This document shows positions 44,823 to 59,800 of a DNA stretch of 64,000 bases, in pieces. The notes beneath the pieces were generated by a model, which was given only the letters and a program-made list of their open reading frames with translations, was not told where the DNA came from and made no database searches. The stretch is from Rhabdornis inornatus (taxonomy: Eukaryota > Chordata > Aves > Passeriformes > Rhabdornithidae): contig VWZS01004484.1 in assembly GCA_013397075.1 (NCBI GenBank), positions 682,001-746,000 on the forward strand, written 5' to 3'. Within the stretch, counting starts at the first letter, position 1; every line of letters begins with the position of its first letter. The position numbers and the translations under genes are program-made.

Positions 44823-47800
44823 GTGAGGGTCGAGCCGGGCCGGGCAGGTGGTGAGGGCTCCGCGGGGCTGTTCCCGCTTCGCTGGGTGCTGTCCCTGCGC
44901 GGGGAGGGGATGCGAGGAGCTCGCTGGGCGCGCCCCGCGGGGCTCGGTTGCCGCAGGGCCGGGAGGGCGCCGGGACGCGCTGCCGGGGCGAGCGCGGCTG
45001 CCGTGACGGAGCCCGGCCTGGCCAAGTGCGGGCAGCGCGGCCTGCGCGTCCCGGCCCAGCCCTCGGCCCGGCACCTGTTGCTCTGCTGCGGGACTGCTCG
45101 GCAGGAATGTGCCGCGTAGAGTCACAGCGGCAATTAGGTTGGGAAAAGTCTCTCAAATCATCGAGTCCAGCCTATGACGCGACACCAGCTTGTCAACCAG
45201 ACCGTGGCACTGGGGGTCATGTCCAGTCTCTCCTTAAACACTTCCAGGGGCGGTGACTCCATCACTTCCCCGGGCAGCCAATTCTAATGTCTGATCTCCC
45301 CTTCGAAAAAATTCCTCCGAATGTCCAATCTAAACTTCGCTTGCACAGCTTAAGACTTATGGTTGGGGTTACAGAGCCCCAGTAGCAAAAATGTTCAGGG
45401 TAAGGGCTGTGCCTAGCTGAGCTTTGGAGATTGGCAATGGCTGGTAGCCTGCAAGCAGCCACCTGGCCTTCTAGAATGTTAAATTTTGTGCTAAATTGCA
45501 TTTTAAAACTATGAATATATGGTTATTGCAACAGGCTTTCAGCCAAAGAACCAAAATTATTTTACTCCATGTTTCATTGCTTTATAGTTTCTGTCATGGC
45601 TTTTTCTCAGAAATGAAGTACAGGCACTCTTCTTTTATGCTTTTATTTACCTAAGAAATTAAACTTCCACATGCTAAATATTTGAACCTTCTGGGCTCTG
45701 TATTATGCAGATGTCTTGCTTGAGTGTACAGCATTTTTGGCCTACTACCATGAGTCGTTGGAGATAGATGTTTAAAGTTCTGCTTTTGGACTTGCTGATA
45801 ATGCTTTTATAAACAGTGTTGTTTTCAGTTAAGCAAAGGACATGAGGTGACCAGAGATATTTAATCTCCTCTGCTTCTCTTTTAAATGCAACTGTGTCGT
45901 AAAGACAGCATCACTTTACACAGGTTCAGAAATTCCTGAAGTAATTTCTCTCTGCCTGTCTTTTTTGGTTTTTTTCAAACCAAGGTCCGTTAAAGCCCAC
46001 AGATAGACTTTTCCATAGCCTGGACATACTAGTTGTAAATATTGCACAATGTCTTTGTGTCTTCTTTCATAAGCCTGTCTTTACAGGCTGCATCCATTTT
46101 TAAATGGGTTAGTTGAAGAAACCTGTATTTCTTCCTTATTTCAGGCTGTAGAGGAGCACAAGTTGAAGAAATATGGAGTTTGGAGCCAGAGAACTTTGAA
46201 AAATTGAAGTAAGGCACATGCTTTTTATTCACATTTATCTGAAGTCCCAGAAAGAATGTGTACTAAACTCAGGTGTATTTTTGGTGGTTTTTTTGTTTGA
46301 GGCATTTTGTGCTTGTGTTTTTTCCTTTGGTTTCCACAGAAGTTCAGTAGGATTTTGATTTAATGGAATACCTGGCAGTTAAATTGGTCTTTATTAATGC
46401 TTTGGTACTTTATCTAGCTTAATCAGATTTTGAAAGACATGCTGATAGTAGCTAGAATGTGGAAGTAGATTTCTAATGATTTTTCCATTAGCTTACCTTA
46501 TAGCTTTTAACAAATTCTTGGGTGGAATTCTGATCCTTGCTTTATCTCCCTTCCTCCTCACATCCCATGATGTTGCCTCTGTTGTCTTAAATTATTTTCC
46601 AGTATTTAGATACCTTCATAACTCGTTTTTCCTGCAGAACCACTTCCATATGTATGTGAAGGCAAATAGGTTTTTTTATAACTGATAATGACTGGTGTCA
46701 TGTGGAACAATTTTGCCCTCATTAAGCAACATTAATTCTTTTAAGATTTCGTCCATGATATGTTGTTATCCATGTTTACATACAGGATTTTAAGAGTAAA
46801 ATATCATCTAACCTGGACCATACTCTTGTATTTTATGCAAATATTCCTTACTTGTAGAATTAATCTTTCAAAAGATGCAGGAATTGGTACAGAGGACGTA
46901 CTTTTAGAATTTTTGACCAAAGATGTTTGACAAGCAGCACCTGAATGCAGAAATGTTACCTACGAAGCGGTTTATTTGCTGTCTGCACCATCAGAATATT
47001 TACCTGTTTGTTCATTAAGTGACAGCTTTGTGTATCCTGGGAGATGTGTGTCCTTCTAGTCCTGAGGGATGGCCAGCTTCCATCCTCCCTTCCTATTTAC
47101 ACCTGCAGTATTTTACACAATGTATAAACACTGGGAGGGAAAGAATATAGGAGCATCTTTGGTTTCTAAACAGCAGGTCCACTGAGAGAATCTGAAAAAA
47201 TGAATCTTTGACTTCTGGCCAGAGCTTAGGAAAAGTTTCTTATATAGTACAGGTGTGTGTTTGTCTTATAGAGAAACCTTTTGTGGCCTCTTTGTGGTGA
47301 TGACCTTAGATTTGAGCTGATGAATAATTTTTTTTTCTTACTGTAACTGTAGATTTTGTAAGACCTATTTCCTTTACTGATAAATTTTTGTGTTCTGGGA
47401 ATACTGAATACAGTGCAACATGTAGTAAAAGCTGTTTACTAATCAAGACATGCAATCTGAAAGGCAAGACACATTTTTACTAGAAGAGAAAACTGGGTTT
47501 CTCTTACTTGGTGAGATAACTCAAAGCATGACATTTCAGGACAGCTCCTCTGGGTATTTCATCTGTGTCTTGAAGGATTACCAAAACTTTAGTTCCTGCT
47601 TTTGTATATGACTGACAAATGCTTTGACAGCTGTTTATCACTAACCAATTCAAATGAGAAGTCTGCAGCTATAAAAGTTGCAATAACCAGGAAAACTGGT
47701 CCTCACTTTTGAAAATTACTGGCTAAATGCTAATTCATTTTTAGCACTTACAGAAAGAAGCCTGAATTGTCTTCTGCCTAATTAGAAGAGCATATCTGAA

Positions 47801-50800
47801 AATTTCAGGGCAAGTTCCTGATATTTAGAAAGAATTAATGGAATTACCTTACCAGCATACAGCTAAACAACAGTACAGTAATTTTAATATTTTTCATCAG
47901 TACTGGTGACCTTTTTCCTATAAATTTTGTTTTTCAGGCCAGTACATGGGCTGATTTTTCTCTTCAAGTGGCAGCCTGGAGAGGAGCCAGCGGGTTCTGT
48001 TGTCCAGGATTCCAGATTGGATACAATATTTTTTGCTAAGCAGGTATGAGAAACTCAGTAACTGTTTTAGCTGTATCATGAAACATAGCTTTTAATACCA
48101 AGAAAGTAAGATATTTCTTTTGTTAATACGTACACAGAAATTAATATTTTGCAAGGTAAAATAGCTTCCACAAATTCTTAGAGTAGGAGTTGTGTATTGG
48201 CAAAGCAAATCAGTTTGATCTGTCAAGTCAGACAAAAATAGCAGCTGTGAAAGAGTAAAGCTCTTATTTGTCAGCCCTCATCCATAAAGTAACTCAGTCT
48301 TCTGTGCAGTAAATAGTGACTTGGTAAATATTCTCAGCAGAATGAGCAAATTACTTGTTTTGAAACCACTTTCAACAACTTGTTGGAAGAAATTTATTTT
48401 GCTTTTTATATTTCTTATTTTTCTCAAATGCTCTGAAGCTGGGGCAGTATGTGTAGGCTGATACTTTCCTTTAAGGGTTTGCAGACCATTTTGGCACACA
48501 TATTTTAAGTATTCAAATCAGAAAGGTGAATTTAAATTAGAAATAACAGGAAAAATTGGTTTTGCTGATGTAATCCATTGTGTTTTGTTAAATACAAAGT
48601 AGTAGTGAAATTTTGTCTTAGAATTAACAAACTGCTGTGGCTGTTGTTTGCAAGCAAGAAAAGCAAGAGAAAGTGACCAGAATGAAAGTAGGAGTATTTA
48701 AAATGGGTGTTAATTACAAAACGTTGATATCAAAGGGCAAATTATTAGGATTTCTGTTAAGATTGTTACATAGTCTAGTTGTTGGGGGGGTTTAGGGCGG
48801 GGGTTTTGGAGGGCTTCTTTTTTTGGTTGGGTTTTTTCTTGTTTTATTTCCCACCACAAATGCAGAAGTGTTTTGATGTAAATTTCAGAACATGAAAAGA
48901 TCTCCATACACTTCCAGGTAAAAGTATAGAAATATGGAAAAAATGCAAATAGCCATCCTGCCCACTCTGTACCTGCACTTCTGTTTTGTTCCTTTTATAA
49001 TTGCCTTCCTGTTTGATGCTGTTGTGGATCAGCTTTTTTAATGCTGATTCTCTTCATTCTTCCCCTGCTGCAGCTCTTCAGTCCTGCCAAGCACTGCCCA
49101 CCATTTTTATGAGACAGTGATCAGCAGCAGTTTGCTAATTGTCTTTATGGTTTGATAGACACTGGCTTAGGTTGCGGTTTCTACCTAACCAAGCATACTG
49201 TTAGTAGCCATGGGCTACTAGCTAAAGAACAGCCATGAGGCAAAGAACTCAGAGAAAATCCTTGATGTAACTTTCAAGAGGTAGTTACATAGTAGGAGGA
49301 AAAAACTCTCATCAGAATCTAGAGAGGGATTTTTTTAGAGGATGTTGTTTTTTGCTTGTTTTTTTTTTTCAAAGTGAGGGTAAATTTTCCCTCACTCAAG
49401 GGATTTCATCTTGTTTCCTGTGAGTAGCTGAGGTTGTCCTAGAATTGCTGTTCTTGCGAATGCTGAAAAGTTTCAAAGCATTTGTCTGCTTGCTCTCCTT
49501 CTTTTGCCTTTTCCACCCCCCTTCCCTTTTTTGAAGCTTGACACTGTATTTAAAGGCAGTAGCTAAGAGGAGCTTTTTTGGGCTTTAAGATGAGATTGCA
49601 GAATGTATATCACAAGATTTGGATAATGTTAGATTTAATAACAAGCCCCACAAAATTAAAGGCTGACACTGAAAAGTCTTCCTTCTTTTATAGTTTTCTT
49701 TGAAACACTCATATTTTAATGTGTTCTTAAGCTGAACCCTCCTTTCTTATTGCCCCTTTCCTTCACCTGCTGCCTTAAAGAGTGCACTGGAGTGACTGTT
49801 ACTGTTAGCATGGAAAGCAATTTCTGGAAATGTTGACTCTCAGAATAGTACTGCATGGTTATGCCACTTGATGGCGTGGAATTGATGTTTCAAAAGATTT
49901 GCAAAAAGTTTAGAATTATTACCTTTCTTTTTTTAGTGTTACCCTGTCAACCAAGTGCAGTGGCTTTACAAAATTAAAACATTCCTTGTAGACGTATATA
50001 TGCTTGTGTTTCATATCAGTTCAGTTTTGCCTGGACTGAGCTATTGTGACTGAACAACTAGAAATAGGTACAGAGAAATTATTATTAAAAGTCAACAGAA
50101 GGAAACTGCTTTGGATATTTTGGAGAAATCTGTTTAATACCAGTTTAGCTCTGGTGACTTTCACACTGAAGAAGGTTAGCCTGGGTTAGAGATCCAACTT
50201 GACAAGCAATGTTTAGAGGACTTACAGTCCTCTACAGCATGGAGCAGTACAGTGTTTTCTTGAGCAAGTGTCTGATCTTATGATTTGCTGCTGATGAGAG
50301 CTGGGTGCAGTGAACTTCTGTGAGCCAGTGAAGCTCATCCCCCAGCAGTTTTCTGTGCATATTATCTGTGCTGGTCTCTGCTGTACTGTGAGATGTGTCT
50401 GTTCAGCGAGTCTGTACGGGACAAAACCGGTAACAGGTAAGTGAGAGAACAGGGGGTTCTTTATGGTAGTGCTGAAGTTACTGCATTTCTCAAAACTACA
50501 GTCTGAATCCTTCTGAGTCACCCAGGTGCACAAAGCAAGATGAGCATTAGTATTGAATATTTATATTGTGCAAGAGCAAGTCCTCCCAGCCATGGTGCAG
50601 CTAGGTTCATGTGTATTTTTTATTTCCTCTGTATGTTTTAAACCGAATTTTATGTTAGCTTTGAGGATCTTTTCAGAAGACCTTTTTCTTCATTGCAGAG
50701 TGATGATGTAAAGTTACACTATGTTCATTTGTAGGCTGGAATCCCAGAACAAATAGATTGGTTAGGGCAATTTTTATGACATTTAAGGTTATTGATCTGT

Positions 50801-53800
50801 TGATCTGTTTCTTCAAAACTGTCATGACACCGGATCCTGAAAATCTCAACAGGTCTTTGCCTCATTTTCCTTTCTCACACATTTTCTTCTTTTAAATGTT
50901 CCCATCTAAAGACATTTGGAACAATTGGTTTTAGTGCAGACATGTTTTCAAGTGTCTTCCTGAATCCTGTGTGAGCAAGACAAGGTTATTGTTAATATAA
51001 CAAGAGTTGAGTATAGGATAATTTTTGTTTCTGTTCAACTTTATTATGTGTTCAGTCTTAAAAATTATTTAATTGTGAGGAACTTCAGTTAGAGGTAAAA
51101 GGCCATAACTCTCAAACTGTCTAGTAAAACATCATTAGAATTGCATTAGGAAACACAGTTTTGGTAAGAAGCTTGTGCATGCTCACATTTTCCTCATTTC
51201 CACTTCCATAGTGATGTTGTAGTTAAATTCCAAATGGCAATTAGATCTTGTTCCAAGTTAAATCATGACTGTGTTGGGGGGTTGAATTTTGAAGTCTGTC
51301 TTGTATGCATGCATATTAAAGGGTTTTTTAATGGTCACTTTTATGTGCACTCATGTTAAATTTGGCCTCCCTGTTATGCCTAGGTATGGTTTGGTCCTCT
51401 AGTTGAGGCCACAGAACTCTGGACGATCTTACATACCCTTTGAGCTAGGATACATAGGCACAATGAGGTGAGTTAAGGATACAATTTCAGCCTTAACTCA
51501 GAATTTCCTGATTTCTTTGTTGCTTCGGTGGGCCTGTGCTGTTGTTTTCACACACAGTGGATACCTGATTACACCTACTCAATGGATTCAGCTCCCTTCC
51601 ATGCTCTTTGGAGGAGCTGTGTTCTCTGCCAAGCACTGCAGAAGTGTCTCTGGACAAAAAAGAATGCCATTGTTGCAGACCTGAAACTGCTTTTTTTGAG
51701 TTTAATAAATTCTTCAGGTTTCAGTATGGAACAGTTGGTATGTTGCCTTTCTTAGGTGCCATGTATTTATTTTATTTTGCATTGTCATGACAGAATATTA
51801 ATTAATTGGGAATACCTTCAGAAGGAGTGTCTTATAAATTATACTGTTAATAACAAAACATTGGTCTCTGATTATGTTTACTAATGTAAGCAGATGTATT
51901 TTTTTTTACATTTCCAGTACTTAATTGATTTCAAACTCAAAATTTTTGACCCTTTCAGATTTGATAACACTAAGATAGACCAGATATCTGTGTTAAAGCT
52001 CAGTTTAGAATAACAGATAATTTACAAGAAGTACAACTTCAAGACATGAAACAAATCAGAAAGAGATTTTCAGTAACTGAATATGGCTGTAGAAAGATTA
52101 TATCTTTACTCCCACAAAATTAAAATGGGAAATAATTATATCAGGTTTCTAAACAAGAATAAATTGTGGCACTTTGTGCTAATGCTGAATTTTTCATGTT
52201 GAGCTCTGTAAAACCAGCTGTTCTGTAATGCTGGGATGTTTAGAAAGTGAAGCCCAGGGATTTGCTGGTTATACTACCAATTGCAGCACAGGCTTGTCCA
52301 CAGATTTTTCGAAAAGCAAAATACATAATCCATCAGGTAGAAGATGTGAGTCAAGAATTTAAATGCTTCTCCCTGAAGTTGATCCAGGTGGTCAGATTGG
52401 ATCCCTAGAGAAAGGTGTGTGATTAGGTTACTCTCCCTGATCAAATGGGTCCTTGGTTTAAGCTGAGCTTCACTTGGGGATAGGTCAATCTTCTCTTGAT
52501 ACATTTCTGTGTATGTGTGTTACAATTTTCTTTCAAGTATTATTAAATACACCTTGAGGTTTTGCCTACAAAATCTTTTAACTATGAGTGTCTGCTCTAA
52601 GTTGGGGTCTTGCGTATTTATCAATCTGATACCTCACCAAGGCTTTCTGGACAGAAATATCCTGGAAAATCTTCGTATTTCTGGACAAATACAGAAAAGT
52701 CTCTTAATCCTCAAGTCCAAATAAAAATCTTTTGGGAACAACCTGCATTTATTATCATGTTACCTAAATGCAAAAAATGTTTTCTGCTAATGCTGAGGCA
52801 CCCTAAGTAAGAGATACACTGGAAATTAGAGATGGGTATCCTGAAGGATTCTCTAGGTTGTGAGTGGAGCAGTGCTGGACTGGCTGTGTGCACTGGTGGC
52901 ATTGTGTCTGTGTGACACATAAATCCAGCACTTGCCTGCATTTGGTCCTGCAATCACGTCCTCACTCTGCACTCCTCACCCTGTTTGTGAGCCACCACTG
53001 GCTAGATATTCCCTTGTTCCATCTTGGTAGTTCTCCTGTGTCATCTGCATCCAGGAACACACTGGATTTTTATGCATTTCCTTCTATTCCTTTGCTACAG
53101 GACTGCAACTAAGTTGTTGCTGCCTTTCCCTTAACTCCTGCCTCTCACTTGACTGAAGTTCTAGAATGTATTTCTATGATGTATTTTCATTTCAACAGCT
53201 GGAGGCTGTTGCCCTCAGATCCACATCTTTTGCATATTGCTTTCTAGAAGTCAGACTTCGTTTAGCTTGGTCCCTATGTAATTCATCAGACTTGTCTCAT
53301 GCTGTAGTTGGAATACAAAATATGCTTAAGGGCCATATTTAATGAGTCGATTAATTCTTTGCCAAGTCTAATTTTTCCTTTGAATTTTTTTTCTGTTTCA
53401 AGCTTCTGTGTCCTGCTGTTCAGCAGTCTTAGTGTTGATCTTGCCTCTAGGCACAAAATCTCAATAAATTTCCCTCCCTTGTTTTGAAGCCATTATTGAG
53501 TTGCCTGTAAAGAGAGCAACTGATTGTTCCATCTTGATTTTTCAGCAAAATTAGTTGCCATTTAGTCCTGTCCCTCCTATAATGCCATGTATTAATTATA
53601 ATTTACATATACAATTTGCTGTAGTGACCCTGCCTTTATTGTAACAGCGCTGTTCTCACAGTGTGTCAGCACAGATGTCTGTACCTTCTTTTGCTTCTCT
53701 ATCAGCTTAATTACCCTGCATCAGCTTCACCCACTCTGATCCACTTCAGATTTCCCTGCTTTCTTCCCAGAACTACTTTACAACTGTCTCTGATAACGTT

Positions 53801-56800
53801 CTTTAGTTGTATCTCAGAGTGTCTTTAGTTCTTAGTTCTTTTTCCTGTGTTACAGGGTAATTCAGAGTATGCTGTTCTGCTAGTCTGGGGGTTTGAATTT
53901 TTCTGCTGCTAGTTCATTATTTTGCTGCCCATCATGGATTTTCCTTGTATGTCCTTTATTTTGCATCTATGTATATTCTAGCCCTTAGCTTGTGTACCTG
54001 CAGTTGATTTAGTTAGAGTTTTGGCTGCTGTAATCTGTTCTGCATGTGTAGTTGACCCCCCTGATTACCATTTAAGTCAACTAGATTGTAGTTTTCTTAA
54101 ATTAAGAAGTGTTTTATTATTTATCATCTGCATACAGACATAATCTGAATTGAGAACACCCTGAAGTATAGAAAATAAATTTATGATTGGCTTTAGTATT
54201 AACATACTAGGTTTTCCTTTGTTAGGACTAGCCTTAATTGTAAAACAGGTTGCTTGGGTTTTCTCTTTTTTTTTTTTTTTTCCTCCTTTCTTGTTGGAAG
54301 TGGTTTCACATTCACAGCCCTGAACTAATTTTCATTTTTTTATACAAAATTCACATCCTCTCTGGAAGTTTTAAGGTTAAAGTAGCATTTTCAATTGCAA
54401 AATAGTCTCAAAGACTAATGATACATTATTCTTTCCTAACCTATACCTCTCTGAGAAAAAAACTACTAATGTAAAGTCTTTATTATGGCCTCATACCATT
54501 TGATTACAGTGCAGTTAGTTAAATCTCAAATTATATTTAATAGTCCTTGTAGCCTCTTTCTTTGAATACAGTGTTTTGGTTTGGTTATTAGTAAACAACA
54601 TTAAAGACATGGCTTTAATATTAAGGGGGTTGTTTATACTTTTTAAAAGTGGAATATTTAACACTGAAATGTAACAGTGTAAAGCTAGTAACTTCAGCTT
54701 GAAAAGATTGGATATATTGGACAAGTATATTATTCAGCTAACTATGATTTAAACAATCCCTGCATCTTGGAATACTTTTAAGTTTTACTAGTTTATCCCT
54801 TGAAATTTTTTGTCCAATAAAACCTTTTAGTAAAAATTCTAAGTTCCATAATGTGCTTTTTTGCTTCAAATTATTTTCTTTTTACCTCCTACTCCTAGTA
54901 GGATCTGATTATTTGAAGGACTTTGCTTGGGAGAGTTGACTTGTTTTTAAGGCCATAGATAACACAATTTGAGCAGCTTGCCTTGGATATTACTATGTTT
55001 TTCCACATGGATCTGAGGATTTCTGCCTTTCTTCCATGCCTTTTCTTAATCACTTTAGAGAGATGGTGAGGCAGTGGAATGACAGTTTCTGAGGACAGCT
55101 GTGAAATAAGTGTTCTTTCAGTGAATTGTATATGGCAGCTATGCAGAGCTGATTTTATTACAGCAAGGGCTTTTCTGTAGCTACCCAGGTAGGAAATCCA
55201 GTCTGTGTTAGGGTGCAGCTCTAATGTGAATCAGCATAGAAAGTGTGTGTTTGTAACAAGCAAACACAGTTTGGAGTGAACTTTTATCACCAGTGCTGAC
55301 CAAATTCTCCATGCTTTCTTCTAGGTCATAAATAATGCCTGTGCTACTCAAGCCATAGTAAGTGTGCTGTTAAACTGTGCTCATCAAGACATTCATCTAG
55401 GAGAGACCTTGTCAGAATTTAAAGAATTTTCTCAAAGCTTTGATGCTGCGGTGAGTGACCACTGTCTTGTGCATTTTGTGTGTCACAGTGTTACAGCTGT
55501 GGTGGCTTACAGGTGTTCTGTTACTTCCTTTCAGATGAAAGGTTTGGCACTGAGCAACTCAGAAGTGATTCGTCAAGTTCACAACAGTTTTGCCAGGTAA
55601 CATATGTTTTAAATCTGGCCAAAATTTGAGCAAATCCTTTTTAATCTCAGGGGATCTTAAATTTTCTTTGCAGACAACAGATGTTTGAGTTTGATGCAAA
55701 GTCTTCAGCAAAGGAAGAAGATGCCTTTCACTTTGTAAGCTATGTTCCTGTTAATGGGAGGCTATATGAGCTAGATGGCTTAAGGGAAGGACCGATTGAT
55801 TTAGGTAACATTTTACATTTTTGCTGAACATCCTTTATTTTAACAATGGCTTTTTGCAACAAATTGCTCATATGTTCTAGGCTCAAAGCAAATTATTTAT
55901 TAAAATAAAGAGTATCTTGAAAGTTTTCTGAATGTGCTGTAGGCTTGTACTTCCTTGCAGTTGTTCATATTGTTTTAGTTCTGTTGGTCTCAAAGTACAA
56001 TTTTCTCCCTGCTTCCTCCATGTCTCTGATGCTCTCTTTTAATTTAGTAGTCAAATGATCAAGTTCTGCAGTCCCTTCCAGAACCTTGATAGTTTTGTTG
56101 CAAGAGAGAAATTTACATAAAGGGAGAATGTATACAGCTGACTCCAGAGACTTTTTTTTCCATTATGTGGCTTGTGTTTACACACTGCCCTCTTTCTTCT
56201 TAGATAACAAGTGTTTTCCTAATGTTTTAAAAGAAAATAGCTTTATTCTCTGTAAAATGGGCTTCTGTTTTGTAATCTCTCTTGAGATATGTGTGCCCTG
56301 TTGAGTCTTGAAAAGTTCTGCATTTCCTATCATGTGTCTGTACTTCAGAGTCTGATACATTGTTAACAACATGTTCCACACGCTATTCCCAGAGTGTTTT
56401 CCCAGATTTGTTGACAATTTTATTTATGTTTAGGCTGAGCAACAGCTTGCTGCTTAATCTTGTCTTTAGTCTGTCTAGAGATACTGCACAGTCTGCAGAC
56501 ATAACAGTAACATCATTTGTAGGGTCACAAGATCATGAGTCTCTAAATTTACTTTAAGGTCTTGAAATTGCAAGATAGGCATTTTCAACTTAGGAAATCA
56601 CCTGTAGGTATTCTGTCATATATCTTGAAATCAAGTCCTCTATCATATATCCTTTTATGATTTTTCTTTCTGCCTGATGTTTTAACATTATATTGCATTT
56701 GCATAGACAAAATCAAGAGTTAATATTAAACAGCTGTACCTGTCCATAGTGTTTTCCTTTGCTGTCTACTTCAATGTTGTCATACCAACTAATTTCCCTT

Positions 56801-59800
56801 GTGTCATAGAAATCTTACATGACCTACTTTCCCCTACCCCATTATTTCTTGTTATCAGCAAAACAAATGTTAGGTGCTTATGCACTTAAAATTTAGCTTT
56901 GTTCCATTGCTTTGGCCGCTGCATTATCTAACTGTTGTAATTAATAAAATATCTTCTATCTCCTGAAAAACCATTGTTATTAATAAAATATCTTCCACCT
57001 TCTGAAAAACCACCTGAGTAATTTCAGACTGCAGTAGCTAAGGAAAAGCTTGTTATATACTCTGAAGTTGCTGCAGTAGCCTGAAATATACAAGTCGACT
57101 TTGCAATATGTTTTGCAATGATAGTGATTTTTTTCCTTTGTTAAATTTTGCAGAGATGATGAATTTTTCCCTGTTTTCTCCCCAGGTGCATGCCATCAGG
57201 ACGATTGGATAAGTGCAGTGCGGCCTGTCATAGAGAAGCGCATACAAAAGTAAATGGTCGTGATGCCTTTAAAATATAGCACCTTACCTATGCTTAAAAA
57301 CTGCATAGTCTTAATTTCCTTCAGTTAAAGGATTTCTGCCAAATTTCTAAGCAATGCATCATTTATGCATCTTTTTTTTAATGCATATCACTGTGCGACT
57401 TGAGAACCTGTTGCCCAACATGTGGCAAATGTGATGATAGATAAATCTCAAATACACTGTGCTGCTGCATAATTAATCTGAGTAGGTGTCTGTATAGTGA
57501 AGAGAGATCCTACGAGTGCTCTGGAAAAGATTATCTCTGTTGCACAGCTGTGGATCTTTGTGAGTGAAAGCTGAGAGTGCCATGACCATGAATAACATTT
57601 GCCTGTGCACTTAAAATTACTAGATAGTCATTCTGTCCATAAAACTGGTATTTAGAGATAAGAAGTTTTTCTTAGGAATGGCTTGTCTTAGAAATTTAAG
57701 ATGGAAAAACATACTCTGGAACTTTCCTACTTCTTAATTCTGATTCCAAACTGCAGTCCCAAATCTGTTGGCATAAAATAAACTTTATTTCTATTTTTAA
57801 AGAACAATTCTAAGCTTTTGCTTGAAGACTTTTTTTTTTAATAAGTCAAACAGGACTATCAAGTTGCTTTTGGAGAATTTAACCTCCAAAAGGTCTGCTA
57901 GTCTAATTGTTGAATGTACTTCTCACACTGTGTAGAGAACTTTCCAATATTTTCAAACAAGTGATAGTTATGAGAAAGTAAAAACTATGGTGTGAAGCAT
58001 CTTCTATTAGTTCTGTTGTTGTGGTTTTTTTCTTTTTTGGGCAGTTTCAGTATTTGTTTGTGACCACAGACAGGAATAGTAAATTCTGGGGAGAGAAGGT
58101 TATTAGGAGTTTCATGTTGGATAGAGTTAATTTGTGATCTGATTTTATTTTGTAACAAGATTGGATCTGTAGCACAATTCAATTTAATAGACCCATTTAA
58201 AATTTTGTTTCCATGAAATGCATTCCTTAAAATTAAATCGAGGAGAGGACTTTTGAGTTGTTATGTTGGTAACTAGTTTTGAAAGTGGGTTGTCTTTGTT
58301 TTGTTTTTCTGTTCCTCATTTAGGTACAGTGAAGGTGAGATAAGGTTTAACCTGATGGCTATTGTGTCTGACAGGAAGATGATATATGAGCAGAGGATTG
58401 CAGAGCTACAGCAGCAACTGGCAGAGGTAGGCCATGGAATTTTAATTGCTAAAGTAGTTCTCTGATAGTTCTGTGTGTTGGCTTTACTATTCACTTCCCT
58501 TCCTAGCTCCAAATGGAGTAGCAGTAAAAAAAGCAGGGAGTGATTGCTAGAGGTCTGTCCAGCACAGAGTGGATGCACTCAGTGCTGCAGCTCTCAGCTG
58601 AGCACTCAGCACAGTTCTGACCATGTCATTTTGACTTTCTGCCTTGACTCATTTGCTGTGGTGCTGGAACTGTTCTTTTCCCAGTGCCTGCTTGTAACTA
58701 ACTGCCAGCATGTTCCTATAATGGTAAACAACACTGAATCTTTCTGTGATAGAAATACCCTTGAGACAAAACTTGCTTTAAAACAAATAATAATTTAAAA
58801 ATGGAATAACATCATCCATTTACATTTTTGTTTTGTGGAAGGAGGAGCCTATGGATACAGATCAAAGTAGTAATATGTTAAGTTCTATACAATCAGAAGT
58901 TGCAAAATACCAGATGTTAATTGAAGAAGAGAATCAAAAATTAAAAAGATATAAGGTATGTAGTCTTTGCTTTTCTGATGAAATTATTGGAACAATTGTA
59001 AGAAAAAGCCAGCTTTTTTATATATATGTATATGGCAGCTTTGCAGTTAATCTGAAGGAACTGGATAGGGACTAGAAAGTAGTTCAGTTGTATAATAATT
59101 CTGTTAATGCTTTTAATTTATTTTTAGATTGAAAATATTAGAAGAAAACATAACTACCTGCCCTTCATCATGGAATTGTTAAAGACTCTAGCAGAGCACC
59201 AGCAATTAATACCATTAGTAGAAAAAGTGAGTATTTCCTAGCTGATAGTACATTACCGTAATTTTTCATACCGTCTCTTTTAAATAAACAAGCCCATGTC
59301 ATTTATTCCTCCAAGATCTTTGGCCAGGGTGGTTCCCTGCACTCCTGTGGCTGCTGTAGCAGGCGGTGACTGCACGGTGGCAGCCATGGCACAGCGCTGG
59401 GAATTCCATCCCTCCCTTTTCCCTGCTCCTGTGCTCATTTACTGCCTTGGGTTTCCCCCTTTCTAAGGTATCTAGCCATTAGCATTGATTCACTGCCAAG
59501 GTTTGTATTAACACTTTAATAAGTAAGTGTGTCTGCCACTTTGGCAAGGTTATTAAACTGGTCAAGTACTTGGATTGTACTCAGCTCTGTGCTGGCATGC
59601 ACTTATGCTTGAGTGCCAGAGGCAGGATCTCTGATTTTGTACTCACTCAGAAAGGATCTCTGAATTATATAATGAAAAAAGAGCTGTGTATTATTTGAGT
59701 GCATTCTTTAGCTGAATTTGTTTAGGAAGGTAAATTTGCAGGCTCGTTGTTTTTAAGAGAGTAACTTAGAGAGTTCTAATCCAGTTTCATGTTAACGGAA

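Larger units (their letters stand above)
44330..45115. promoter_or_regulatory. CpG island, likely shared RO60 / UCHL5 promoter
   Basis: A dense CpG island lies between the divergent RO60 (minus) and UCHL5 (plus). It includes UCHL5 exon 1 and must contain the RO60 non-coding first exon. Possible RO60 donors on the minus strand are GCAG/GCAAGT at 44570/44569 (a GC-AG type), GGGC/GTGAGG near 44456 and TTTAG/GTGCGT near 44348. No TATA box is evident. The divergent arrangement matches human; bidirectional activity is inferred. Confidence 0.75.

Noticed and set aside
44330..45256. Pro/Ala/Arg-rich frames of up to 257 codons in the RO60/UCHL5 island
   Set aside because: These are compositional shadows crossing the N gap and UCHL5 exon 1.
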